In this document: in pieces, positions 52,404-61,205 of the stretch
How positions within the stretch are numbered: the first letter of the stretch is position 1
Layout: each line of letters opens with the position of its first letter
Origin: Enterobacterales bacterium
GTDB taxonomy: Bacteria; Pseudomonadota; Gammaproteobacteria; Enterobacterales; Enterobacteriaceae
Assembly: GCA_015654925.1 (NCBI GenBank)
Contig: JAATFX010000145.1
Location: forward strand, 42,239-106,238
Length of the DNA stretch: 64,000 nucleotides
Direction: 5' to 3'
Made by a program: the position numbers and the translations under genes
Notes under the pieces: model-generated
Databases searched by the model: none
Told to the model about the DNA's origin: nothing
What the model saw: only the letters and a program-made list of their open reading frames with translations

Positions 52404-53054
52404 TCACATGTCCAGAACGATAATGCCGAGGCGGCTCATCAATCCTTCAACCTGATGGCTATCAAGCTTTACCCCATCCAGATCCTGGCTGCGTATATCC
52501 AGTTCCCCCAGCTCGGAGCCGGTTAAATCACAGTGCCTGAAGGAGGCTGAACGCCAGTCGAAGGCCTGAAATTCACCGCCGGAAAGGTCGGAACCGTCAA
52601 AAGTCGCGCCGGTGATATGGGCGCCGCTCCAGCGATTTTCCCATAGCTCGCATTTTTCCAGGATAACCTTGGAGAAATTGGCATAACTGAGATTGCTTTT
52701 CGTGATGTAGGCGCTGCAAAACCAGGTGCGGGTGGTAATCATATTCATAAAGCTGGCGCCCCTGAAATCAGCGCCCTGCGCTCGGCACTCGCTGATTTCA
52801 ATTCCCAGCCCGTTGGCGTGGCGAAAATCGGCCATCGACAGATCGCAGCGCTTGAAGCTGGCGTCCTTGAGCTGGGCGCGGCCGAAATTACACCCTTTCT
52901 GGTTCTCGCCGTCCCAGAAATGACAGTCGGTAAAACGCGTGTCGCTCAGATCGGCGCCGGAGAAATCGCAATCCATAAAACGCAGCCCGACCAGCTCCGC
53001 GCCGGTGAATTCGCCGCGCTGAATTTTTTCATTTTTCCTGATAATGGTATCCAT
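52404..53054 (-). CDS. Chromosomal Qnr-family pentapeptide-repeat protein
   Basis: Qnr proteins are DNA-mimicking right-handed beta-helices that protect gyrase and topoisomerase IV from quinolones. The start at 53054 (MDTIIRKNEK) gives 216 residues; QnrB is 214. A(D/N)LxX repeats run through the whole protein. Segments near-identical to QnrB as I recall it include DLSMADFR, CRAQGADFRGASFMNMITTR, TWFCSAYI, LEKCELWENRW and GSDLSGGEF. Loop A (WDGENQKG, about 47-54) and loop B (about 102-114) are both intact. No CTGT-N8-ACAG LexA box was found upstream, unlike plasmid qnrB. Whether it confers resistance is unknown. Confidence 0.85.
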   Translation of the reverse strand: MDTIIRKNEKIQRGEFTGAELVGLRFMDCDFSGADLSDTRFTDCHFWDGENQKGCNFGRAQLKDASFKRCDLSMADFRHANGLGIEISECRAQGADFRGASFMNMITTRTWFCSAYITKSNLSYANFSKVILEKCELWENRWSGAHITGATFDGSDLSGGEFQAFDWRSASFRHCDLTGSELGELDIRSQDLDGVKLDSHQVEGLMSRLGIIVLDM

Positions 53055-53324
53055 GCCGTTTACCCGTTGAATGATTTGCGTCAGGAATCTTATCATCCTA
53101 TTTACGGGCATGGGGCAAATAATGGATACTCCCGCTGAGCGCGCCATGATTTATGCCGCGCTGATAATAATATGGTTCGCGTCGATTACGCCCATGCGGG
53201 ACAAGGGAAATACCATGGCAGGTTACCAACCACCTTATCACGCCGTTTATTGCCTTTATGCTGGATAAATTGGTGGCGGCATTAACGGAAGGTATCAACG
53301 CGCAGCCACCTTCTTGCGGTACAA

Positions 53325-53534
53325 ATGCCAGTACAAAATCCCGATCCGCTTACGGTCTCGGAGCAGCGGATTCTCGGTCTTATCGCCACGCGTCCGGCAA
53401 TCACCATTGCGCAAGTGGCGGATCGGTTTATGCTTAACCGGCGCACCGTCGAGCGCAATCTGAAGTCATTACAGGCCCAAGGCCGGCTGGCGCGAGTCGG
53501 GGCGACCAAAAGCGGATATTGGCAGGTGATTTAA
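53325..53534 (+). CDS. Short winged-helix protein, probable C-terminal remnant
   Basis: A 69-residue frame whose whole length is a winged helix-turn-helix (LTVSEQRILGLIATRPAITI, then QVADRFMLNRRTVERNLKSL, ending SGYWQVI). This pattern is the C-terminal tail of AlbA_2/divergent-AAA transcription regulators, which are 400-500 residues long. The upstream part is missing: the frame opens only at 53286 and the preceding 200 bp is not recognisable. It may be a decayed regulator or a tiny free-standing DNA-binding protein. Confidence 0.5.
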   Translation: MPVQNPDPLTVSEQRILGLIATRPAITIAQVADRFMLNRRTVERNLKSLQAQGRLARVGATKSGYWQVI

Positions 53535-53626
53535 TCGGATCGCAAACCGCCGCCGATACGTTATCATATCCGTTGCAACCCGCGTCTTGTCGGCGTGATG
53601 ATCGTGACTATCTGAGGTTCTAACCC

Positions 53627-54265
53627 GTGTTGGAAAATATCGGCATCATCAATCTCTGGACGTATCTGGCGGGTCTGGTCTTTATTATTCTTCTGCCCGG
53701 CCCCAATTCCCTGTTTGTGCTAAAAACCGGCGCTTCCCACGGCGTAAGAGCGGGTTATAAAGCCGCGCTCGGAGTATTTATCGGCGACGCCATTCTGATA
53801 TTCCTGGCGTATCTGGGTGTGGCATCGCTGATTAGAACTTCGCCGTTGCTGTTCGCGTTCGTGCGTTATCTGGGAGCCTTCTACCTGCTGTATATGGGCG
53901 TTAGCATCCTGCACGCCAATTTTATCAGCAAGCGCAGCGCCGGGCCGCAACAGGCCGCGCAGGCGAAAAACGTCTTCAGGAAATCCCTTACGCTAAGCCT
54001 GACCAACCCGAAGGCGATTTTGTTTTATGTGTCGTTTTTCGTCCAGTTCATTAATTTCAACTATCCGCATACCTGGCTGTCCTATACCGTCCTGGCCGTT
54101 ATGCTGGAAGCGTTGAGTTTCAGCTACCTGACGGTACTGATTTTCGGCGGCGCGGCGATGGCGGGGTTTTTCCGGCGCAGGCATATCCTGGCCAAAGTGG
54201 GCAACGGAATGATCGGCCTGTTCTTTATGGGTTTTGCCGCCAGGCTCGCCACCCTCTCCTCCTGA
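53627..54265 (+). CDS. leuE: Leucine exporter LeuE-like (RhtB/LysE family)
   Basis: A 212-residue inner-membrane amino-acid exporter with about six hydrophobic segments. The family motif LPGPNSLFVLKTGASHGVRAGY lies near residues 22-43 and GVFIGDAILIFLA follows. SLTNPKAILFYVSFFVQFI and the tail LIGLFFMGFAARLATL closely match E. coli LeuE (YeaS), which exports leucine and other amino acids. The start is GTG with GAGG upstream; a TTG one codon on is also possible. Substrate is by analogy. Confidence 0.85.
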   Translation: MLENIGIINLWTYLAGLVFIILLPGPNSLFVLKTGASHGVRAGYKAALGVFIGDAILIFLAYLGVASLIRTSPLLFAFVRYLGAFYLLYMGVSILHANFISKRSAGPQQAAQAKNVFRKSLTLSLTNPKAILFYVSFFVQFINFNYPHTWLSYTVLAVMLEALSFSYLTVLIFGGAAMAGFFRRRHILAKVGNGMIGLFFMGFAARLATLSS

Positions 54266-54424
54266 TCGCTCGGCGCCATGGCGCACCCGCGCAGGTAGCT
54301 TAGGGCGCGTAACCGCTCCCGCCGGCAGAGCGCTATCTTAACGACCCACAAAACGATAAAATAGCCGCCTACAGTATTTTATTATTTGATTTTATTAGTT
54401 TTTATAATTTCTTGAGGTTTTATC

Positions 54425-54769
54425 ATGCAACAATTGCCAAATTGCCCCAACTGCCATTCGGAATTTACCTGGCAGGACGGCGCCCAATTGAACTGCCCGG
54501 AATGCGGCCACGTATGGTCGCTGGAAGGCGATGCGCAGCTTGAGGACGAGGGGCTGGTGGTGCGGGACGCGAATGGTAATTTACTGGCGGACGGCGACGC
54601 CGTGACGGTCATCAAGGATTTGAAAGTGAAGGGCAGTTCCACGCCGCTGAAAATAGGCACTAAAGTTAAAAGCATTCGCCTCGTGGCGGGGGATCATAAT
54701 ATCGACTGCTTTATAGACGGTTTTGGCGCCATGAAACTTAAATCCGAGTTTGTGAAAAAAATTAACTAA
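54425..54769 (+). CDS. yjdM: YjdM (PhnA-family) zinc-ribbon protein
   Basis: A 114-residue protein with an N-terminal zinc ribbon (CPNCHSEF and CPECGHVW) followed by a small beta-barrel (VVRDANGNLLADGDAV, KIGTKVKSIRLV). It matches E. coli YjdM, formerly PhnA. Its function is unclear; phosphonate breakdown is not supported by these neighbours. TTGAGG lies before the ATG. Confidence 0.9.
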   Translation: MQQLPNCPNCHSEFTWQDGAQLNCPECGHVWSLEGDAQLEDEGLVVRDANGNLLADGDAVTVIKDLKVKGSSTPLKIGTKVKSIRLVAGDHNIDCFIDGFGAMKLKSEFVKKIN

Positions 54770-54783
54770 TGCGCTCTCTCGCC

Positions 54784-54810
54784 CGGCAGCTTGAGGAAAC
54801 CGTGCTGCCG
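54784..54810 (+). terminator. Possible terminator after yjdM
   Basis: CGGCAGC (54784-54790) pairs with GCTGCCG (54804-54810) around a 13-base loop, 15 bp after the yjdM stop. The following T-run is poor (TTGTCG), so termination is uncertain. Confidence 0.4.
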
Positions 54811-54911
54811 TTGTCGGGAATTTGGGATCAAGATCATATTCCTGTTTTTTCGCGACAGACAATGCCTTACCATAGCGTTCTCTTTTTCTTGCATGGCTAT
54901 ATGGATATCCG

Positions 54912-55988
54912 ATGCGTCACTTGGCTGCCCTCCTGCCTCTGCTCACGTTGCTCGCTGCTTGCAGCAATAAGCCAATCCCCCCGGCCGCCGCCCCCCATGG
55001 CAATCCCTTTAAAGGTGGTTTCCTGCTGGCGCCGGGCAATGCCGGTGCCCTGCCGAACGGCGACTTTGCGTCTAATCCGAATGCGGTCCGGTTTGTTGAT
55101 AAAATGGTGCGGGAACACGGTTTTGACCGCCAGCAGTTGCATGATGTGCTGGCCCAGACGCAAAGGCTGGACTGGGTGTTGCGCCTGATGGACCGGCAGG
55201 CGCCCTCGTCCCTACCGCCATCAGGCCCCAACGGCGCGTGGCTACGTTATCGCAGTAAGTTCATCACGCCGGACAATGTGCAAAACGGCGTCGCTTTCTG
55301 GAATCAATATAACGATGCGCTGCAACGCGCCTGGCGGGAATATGGCGTACCGCCGGAGATTATTGTCGGCATCATCGGGGTCGAGACCCGCTGGGGCAGG
55401 GTGATGGGCAAGACCCGCATCATCGATGCGTTGGCGACCCTGGCCTTCGATTATCCGCGCCGCGCCGATTATTTTACGGGCGAGCTGGAAACTTTTCTGC
55501 TAATGGCCCGCAGCGAAGGGGATGACCCGCTGGCTTTGCGCGGGTCTTATGCCGGCGCCATGGGATATGGCCAGTTTATGCCCTCATCGTTCAAAAGCTA
55601 TGCGGTGGATTTTGATGGCGACGGACATATCAATCTATGGGAGCCGGTGGATGCCATCGGCAGCGTCGCCAATTACTTTAAAGCCCACGGCTGGACCAAA
55701 GACGGCGCGGTGGCGGTGCCGGCCAGCGGCCAGGCACCCTTTTTGGAATATGGCTTCAATAGCCATTACCCGCTCTCCGCCCTAAGCGCTGCGGGGCTGG
55801 CGCCGCAGGGAACTCTGGGTAATTACCAGGAGGCGGGCCTGCTGCGCCTTGATATTGGCAGTGGTTACCAATACTGGTACGCCTTGCCCAATTTTTATAC
55901 CATCACCCGTTATAATCACAGCATTCATTACGCCATGGCGGTATGGCAGTTGGGAACGGCGGTTGGCAGGGCGCGGCAGGGGAACTGA
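54912..55988 (+). CDS. mltB: Membrane-bound lytic murein transglycosylase B
   Basis: MltB cleaves peptidoglycan glycan strands to 1,6-anhydromuropeptides. The 358-residue protein has a lipoprotein signal (about 1-16) ending in the lipobox LAAC. The family's catalytic glutamate is in GVETRWGRVMGK, and GSYAGAMGYGQFMPSSF and DFDGDGHINLW follow (glycoside hydrolase family 103). In E. coli mltB directly precedes pncC-recA; here about 5.5 kb of extra DNA lies between. Confidence 0.96.
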   Translation: MRHLAALLPLLTLLAACSNKPIPPAAAPHGNPFKGGFLLAPGNAGALPNGDFASNPNAVRFVDKMVREHGFDRQQLHDVLAQTQRLDWVLRLMDRQAPSSLPPSGPNGAWLRYRSKFITPDNVQNGVAFWNQYNDALQRAWREYGVPPEIIVGIIGVETRWGRVMGKTRIIDALATLAFDYPRRADYFTGELETFLLMARSEGDDPLALRGSYAGAMGYGQFMPSSFKSYAVDFDGDGHINLWEPVDAIGSVANYFKAHGWTKDGAVAVPASGQAPFLEYGFNSHYPLSALSAAGLAPQGTLGNYQEAGLLRLDIGSGYQYWYALPNFYTITRYNHSIHYAMAVWQLGTAVGRARQGN

Positions 55989-56233
55989 GCGACCATGTAA
56001 TTTGATAAGGAAGGGCGGCAGGCGTTCTTGCCGCCGTTTGATGATGTAAATATACTAGCCCAGCCTGTCTATTTTTTCCTAATTATCTATTCTTACAGCA
56101 TTTTTATAACCCAATAACCGAAAAGAAAATAGGTTATTTCCGGTTAATTATTATTAAATAAATGACAACGTATCCGCTGCTCGCCATTACACCCGTCGCC
56201 GTTCATGGCAATGGTGGGACGCAGCAATAGGGA

Positions 56234-57814
56234 ATGCTTACATTCGTCATGATAAAAAGGATTGAATTTTTTATGCCGCCGTTATATTTACCGAACTCGG
56301 GTTCATGTCCCGATATTTACCGCAAAATAAATAGTACTACCCTGGCCGATAGTCTCCATTTTGTTAATGAAAGCCGATCTTCACGGCGCTTGGGACAAGA
56401 GCTGGATGAAGCTCGGCAAATTGAAAATATTGACGTTTTAATTGAACCGCTGATAAACAGCTCAGAAATCCTTTGCCGAAACCTGGATGGATTAAACAGC
56501 GATTTACTGGCCACCCTCTTGCCCGGGGAACTGCACACGGCGGAAAACATGCTGGCGAATATGGAAAAACTGCTGCATCACGGCGGGGAAACCTCGTTAA
56601 CCACCCGCCCAGGCACAGCCGAGCACCAGCTTGTCATGCACCTGGGCTACGAGTTGCGCCAGCATCCCGCGGCCGGTTTTGTGGAACGCGGCAGGATAAT
56701 GGCCGATTTTATCGGCGCCGTTATGAGTAACGATTATACCCTGATGGCCGGCAATACGGCGCGCAGAATGGCGAATGTCATCTCCGTGGCCACGCGTACC
56801 GGCACCATCGTGGCCTTGACCACTTTATTGCGGCAACTGATTGGTTTTAGCGTGGAAAATAACTTTCGCGCCTTTAACGCCGCCTCATCCCTATCGCCCC
56901 GGGTCGTCGCGGCAATCGCCTCGATGCTTATCGGGCCTGGCCTGAATCTGGCCGGCGCTATCCGTGATGAAAGAAATGGCGCAGCCACCGCTTCCTCCCG
57001 GGCTTCCCGGATTGTGATGGGATTGCTAAGCGCCGGTGGGTTAATGCTTGCCATCGGCTATCGGCCCTCGACGGCAACAGGGCCGTTAATGGGGTCTTTT
57101 AGCGTACAAACCGCGGCCTATACGCTGAGCCGGGATCTGATTCAGCTATTTTTCCCGCTGCATGATAACGGCGGATTTAATGCCACCGGCCTGATTTTTT
57201 CCAGCCTGTTTTACGGCCTGGCCCAATGGGGACTAGGCGAATTCATGGAATATTTCGCACCGCAATCGGGAGCGGGATACGCCATGGCACAGGCGGACAG
57301 GGTCGCGGAACAAGTGACGAATTGGGCCTGTGCCGCCAGCATTACCGCCGCGGCGATAAAACCGAATCTGATGCACGATCTGCTGCGTAGCGCCCTTAAT
57401 TCGCTGGCTGAAATTTTCGACGATCTACAGCGGCCAGCGCTGATGCGTTTTTTTGCCGGCCCCCAGGCGGCGGCGGTTCGGGCCGATGCGGTCAATCTCG
57501 CCGGTCAGGCGCCGCAGCCGGCGGATGGCGTGCGTATCGGCATGGATCGGCCGCGCATCGGCGCCGGGTCTTGGCCAACCGCCGCGCAGATTGCCGATCA
57601 ATTCCTTACCGTCAACGCTATGCGCACCTCGATGTTTGAAGCCATAGTGAGTACGGCGCTAACGGTGGCATCGGCGCTCGACGACACGAGATTAGCCAAA
57701 GAAGACCGGGCCTTGGTGGTGAATTCGGTGATCGCCGGGCTGGTCATCATCGGTTACCCGGCGTTTATCGGGGCTAATCTCTCAAAAGCGCCGTGCCCAA
57801 AAGAGCAAAACTAA
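56234..57814 (+). CDS. Unrecognised 526-residue hydrophobic protein (possible secreted effector)
   Basis: I do not recognise this protein. It has a polar N-terminal third (about 1-180, including an acidic heptad-like stretch LIEPLINSSEILCRNLDGL) and a C-terminal two thirds with several glycine/alanine-rich hydrophobic stretches (about 190-206, 224-243, 259-276, 318-334, 495-515). There is no signal peptide. Such a layout is seen in type III translocators and membrane-inserting effectors, but no secretion or chaperone gene is nearby, so that role is only a guess. Alternative starts exist at 56249 and 56273. It lies in accessory DNA between mltB and pncC. Confidence 0.65.
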   Translation: MLTFVMIKRIEFFMPPLYLPNSGSCPDIYRKINSTTLADSLHFVNESRSSRRLGQELDEARQIENIDVLIEPLINSSEILCRNLDGLNSDLLATLLPGELHTAENMLANMEKLLHHGGETSLTTRPGTAEHQLVMHLGYELRQHPAAGFVERGRIMADFIGAVMSNDYTLMAGNTARRMANVISVATRTGTIVALTTLLRQLIGFSVENNFRAFNAASSLSPRVVAAIASMLIGPGLNLAGAIRDERNGAATASSRASRIVMGLLSAGGLMLAIGYRPSTATGPLMGSFSVQTAAYTLSRDLIQLFFPLHDNGGFNATGLIFSSLFYGLAQWGLGEFMEYFAPQSGAGYAMAQADRVAEQVTNWACAASITAAAIKPNLMHDLLRSALNSLAEIFDDLQRPALMRFFAGPQAAAVRADAVNLAGQAPQPADGVRIGMDRPRIGAGSWPTAAQIADQFLTVNAMRTSMFEAIVSTALTVASALDDTRLAKEDRALVVNSVIAGLVIIGYPAFIGANLSKAPCPKEQN

Positions 57815-58546
57815 TACGATACCTATCATATGCCATGGGATTTAACCAATCGCCGGCGGATATCCCATGGTATTAATCGGCTCGTTTTCCTACAGGGTCG
57901 CTAATGCTTCCCGTCAAATCCGCTACCGCCGCCGCGCTAAACTTAATGTGCGGTTACAGTGCGTTTTTTTGCTTAACCCCGATCCCCTCAATAGCACCCA
58001 TTGCCCCTTCACCAGGGCTGAACCGATTGAAAACGCTGGACAGTTGCGTCATATTAACTTGTGGACCACCGACACAAAGCATTAACTCCCTGGCCTGGCT
58101 GATTTATCGGATCTATTTCAGGCGAGCCAGGAAGCTCTTAATCCCAATACTATGATATTAAAGAATTTAACGTCTGTTGAAAATTTTATCATTTGATTAA
58201 TTTTATTCATCTTTTTTTTTATGGTAATGATCTGATGGTACGTTTAAGGTAACCCTATGAGCCCGTATCCTCAGTTTATGAATAAACGGCAATAGTTGGC
58301 GCTATCTGTCATGCATATGCCCGTTAAATGGAACCAGATAAGCTGGTGCCGATCACAATCAGGACCAATGCAGACATATGCTAGAATAAGTTTAATCATG
58401 AGAAGTTATCGGCTGGCCGCAGCATATGTGGTTTATTCTCACTTTACTTAAGTATTAACCGTAACATAAATTCGCTGAAAGTATTGAGCAAATAATTACG
58501 GAAATAAAGTGATTTAACCCCCTGAAATTATTGGTTTGTCAGTTAT
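57815..58546. other. Gene-poor 0.7-kb stretch with an inverted repeat and a decayed frame
   Basis: No convincing gene is seen. CCATGGGAT (57833-57841) and ATCCCATGG (57862-57870) form a 9-bp inverted repeat 19 bp after the previous gene. A frame at 57904-58155 (83 codons) has no ribosome-binding site and no known relatives, and may be remnant coding sequence. The remainder becomes AT-rich toward the next gene, with a long T-run near 58211 and no clear promoter. Confidence 0.4.
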
Positions 58547-59608
58547 ATGATAAACTATCTCGGCCATGTTTTTCACAGTAAACCGGGGTGTGGCATGGAT
58601 GGAGCTTTGATTTTCTGTAAAGATGCGATTTTAAGATTTCGTTCCGATTATGATAATTTAACGGCCGTTCCTTTGTTGGCTGTCCAGGCATGTTTAGACA
58701 TTGATGACCATTTATTCCTCTTACAATACTTTAGGCACCATGTAATCATTGAAGAAGGAACCACCTTATCGCATATATTCTTGGCGATTGAGCCTTGGGC
58801 GAAAGTATTAGGTGTCTATCTTGATATGAATGTGGTGGCATATATTGATGAAATCAGGAAACCGTCTCAGGCGCAGTCATTATTTGACTGGATCGGCATT
58901 CAAAAAGTGACATCGGTACACCGGGCCTATCTGCATCAGCATATAAAACCGGGGGAAAATTTTGACATGTACTTCAATCGTGAGCGAACACCGACCCGGC
59001 GTTTTGATATTGAAGTCGTCTGCACCGCCAACGGCTATAAAAATGAAGATAAAGAACACTATAGTATCAGTGGGGATATTCATGCCATCAAAAATGTGCC
59101 GGTAGTAGCCAGCGATCGCCAGATTTTAGTCAGTTATGGTTATGAAAAAAACAATTTAATGAATGATGATTATAGCGGAGTCTCCGTCAAAAATAAGATC
59201 AGCTATATACAAGGGGAAGTGGTCTTTTTATTTTATGAAGTATTGGAAGCGATTTTTAAGGATGGATTATTCTACAGTTCGCCCCAAGCCGCCAATGATA
59301 ACCTCGAAACGATCAAAGAGATGGCCGGGTTGATCGACAATGATGGAAACGATAAACCTGAAGCGCCGGGTCCCGAATATTCGGAAAATACTCAGAATGT
59401 GAAAAAAGATAAAAAAAACAGTCTTGATATAACTGAAAGGGCATATGACCCTATTCTAGAACATATGCAGGCTGAGCAAGAATCCTGGCAATTTATTAAA
59501 TCCCGCTGTGATTCAAATAGCGAACTGCCCATCAGGATTGGCCATGTTGCTGAAGCCAAGGTCCCTGAATACCGTTTTTCCAATTTCATTATCAATGAAA
59601 ATGATTAA
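58547..59608 (+). CDS. Orphan AT-rich gene, 353-residue hypothetical protein
   Basis: I do not recognise this protein. Its base composition is clearly more AT-rich than the flanking housekeeping genes, suggesting recent transfer. It looks soluble: the N-terminal two thirds (about 1-235) is a mix of hydrophobic and aromatic segments that may fold as a globular domain, followed by a charged, low-complexity linker (about 250-300, rich in Asp, Glu, Asn, Lys) and a short C-terminal tail. No signal peptide or membrane span is seen. A second possible start is the Met at 58595, with a better upstream context. No partner gene is adjacent. Confidence 0.6.
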   Translation: MINYLGHVFHSKPGCGMDGALIFCKDAILRFRSDYDNLTAVPLLAVQACLDIDDHLFLLQYFRHHVIIEEGTTLSHIFLAIEPWAKVLGVYLDMNVVAYIDEIRKPSQAQSLFDWIGIQKVTSVHRAYLHQHIKPGENFDMYFNRERTPTRRFDIEVVCTANGYKNEDKEHYSISGDIHAIKNVPVVASDRQILVSYGYEKNNLMNDDYSGVSVKNKISYIQGEVVFLFYEVLEAIFKDGLFYSSPQAANDNLETIKEMAGLIDNDGNDKPEAPGPEYSENTQNVKKDKKNSLDITERAYDPILEHMQAEQESWQFIKSRCDSNSELPIRIGHVAEAKVPEYRFSNFIINEND

Positions 59609-59748
59609 GCTTTTTAACCGACGGGAGTTCCGGTGTTCCATAAATGCTATGGGTGCCGGACGTTGGCGTTATCAGCAGGGTGCTAACGGCGGCATGCCCG
59701 AAGATGACGCCGGTTAAGGCGCCATGGAGTCGTCCCTATGGGAAGTTA

Positions 59749-60408
59749 TTACTCATAACGGCGAAAATACGTTTCCAGTTTGACCTGCAGTTTACTGAGC
59801 ACGGTACTAAACATGAGGTAGATAACGGCCGCTTCAATATAAAGAATCAGCGGCTCATAGGTTACGGAAACAATACGTTGCGCGGCCAGGAACATTTCCG
59901 GGACGGTGATCACCGCCGCGAGCGACGTATCTTTGATCAACGAAATAAACGAGTTGGCCAAGGGCGGCAGCGATACGAATACCGACTGGGGTAGAATCAC
60001 GCGCTGCATGGCCTGGTTGCTGCTCATGCCAATGGCATAGGCCGCTTCCCATTGTACTTTGGGTACCGACAAAATCGCGCCGCGAATAATTTCCGAACTA
60101 TAAGCACCGACGCTCATAATAAAGCCAATCAGCGCGGCCGGAAATGCATCAAGCGTAATGCCGACGCTGGGCAGGCCATAAAAAATGAGGAACAGCTGTA
60201 CCAGCAACGGGGTACCACGAATCACCCAGACATAAAAATCGGCTATTCCCTTCAGCGGTTGCGGGCCGTATAGCCGAACCAATGCGAGCACAAAACCCAC
60301 TGCCAACCCGCCGATAAAGGAGAGTATCGCCAGCGGGATAGTGAACATAAGCCCGGCGGAAAACAACCGCCAAAAGGAGTCCAACATGAGTTGTAGCCAG
60401 GCTGGCAT
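59749..60408 (-). CDS. Polar amino-acid ABC transporter permease
   Basis: A 219-residue inner-membrane permease of the HisM/TcyL type. About five hydrophobic segments are visible, and the conserved EAA loop is QWEAAYAIGMSSNQAMQRVILPQ near residues 118-140. WVIRGTPLLVQLFLIFYGLP is another family mark. It lies 26 bp after the binding-protein gene on the same strand. No ATP-binding subunit follows it; the next 140 bp downstream holds none. Cystine or another polar amino acid is the likely cargo. Confidence 0.87.
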   Translation of the reverse strand: MPAWLQLMLDSFWRLFSAGLMFTIPLAILSFIGGLAVGFVLALVRLYGPQPLKGIADFYVWVIRGTPLLVQLFLIFYGLPSVGITLDAFPAALIGFIMSVGAYSSEIIRGAILSVPKVQWEAAYAIGMSSNQAMQRVILPQSVFVSLPPLANSFISLIKDTSLAAVITVPEMFLAAQRIVSVTYEPLILYIEAAVIYLMFSTVLSKLQVKLETYFRRYE

Positions 60409-60434
60409 CTGCTAGAACTCCTTACCTGGAAACA

Positions 60435-61205
60435 TTATTTAGACACATCCTGACCAAAATAGCGGATAGAAATAGTCTTGTACGTACCGTCGGCCTTCAC
60501 TTCATCCAGCGCGGTGTTTAAGGCTTTCACCAATTCGGGTTGATCTTTACGAATCAGAATGCCGGACGGCGCATTGGCATCTTGGGAAGCCGCGATTTTC
60601 AGCGGTGCGTTCGGTTTTTGTTTCTTGAAATCCAGGAATGACAAATTGTCATTCAGCGTAGCGACCGCGCGGCGGCTCAACACCAGCTCCAGCGATTGGT
60701 TAAAACCGTCGGTGGGCACCAGGTCGGCACCATATTTTGTCGCAATCTGCGAGTAGTTGCTGGTCAGGCTTTGCGCCGCTTTCTGGCCCTTCAAATCTTC
60801 AAAAGACTTGATGGTGGTATTATCATCGCGGGTAATCAGCACGACCTTGGAATCGATATACGGTTTGGAAAAATCATATTTGGCCTGGCGTTCGGGAGTA
60901 ATCCCCACTTGGTTTATCACCGCGTCATAGCGTTTGGCGTCGAGGCCGGCAATCAGCCCGTCCCAGCGGCCTTCGATAAATTTGGCTTTAACGCCAAGCT
61001 TGGCGGCAACGGCACGGCCAAGGTCGACATCGAATCCCACCAGTTTGTCGGCTGAGTCATGAAATGTATAAGGCGAGTAGGTGCCTTCGGTGCCAAAGGT
61101 AATGGTGCCAGCGGCTTTAATGGCGGCCAGTCCGTCTTCCGCCTGCGCCTGAACGGCTGAAACCAGCAGAGAGCCTGCTAAAAATGCTAATGTAGTTTTT
61201 TTCAT
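60435..61205 (-). CDS. Periplasmic polar amino-acid (cystine-type) binding protein
   Basis: A solute-binding protein of family 3. The start at 61205 (MKKTTLAFL) has AGGA upstream and gives 256 residues with a clear signal peptide (about 1-22, ending VQAQAE). The mature protein shows GTEGTYSPYTFHD, LVGFDVDLGRAVAAKLG, WDGLIAGLDAKRYDAVINQVGIT and KYDFSKPY, closest by eye to cystine-binding TcyJ (FliY) and TcyA. An upstream in-frame ATG at 61292 would add a polar leader and is unlikely. Confidence 0.88.
   Translation of the reverse strand: MKKTTLAFLAGSLLVSAVQAQAEDGLAAIKAAGTITFGTEGTYSPYTFHDSADKLVGFDVDLGRAVAAKLGVKAKFIEGRWDGLIAGLDAKRYDAVINQVGITPERQAKYDFSKPYIDSKVVLITRDDNTTIKSFEDLKGQKAAQSLTSNYSQIATKYGADLVPTDGFNQSLELVLSRRAVATLNDNLSFLDFKKQKPNAPLKIAASQDANAPSGILIRKDQPELVKALNTALDEVKADGTYKTISIRYFGQDVSK

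Noticed and set aside
54769..55188. 139-codon frame starting right after yjdM
   Set aside because: Most of it overlaps the mltB signal peptide and N-terminus in another frame, and mltB is certain.
57867..58085. 72-codon frame after the unknown 526-residue gene
   Set aside because: It overlaps another weak frame, lacks a start context, and has no recognisable product.
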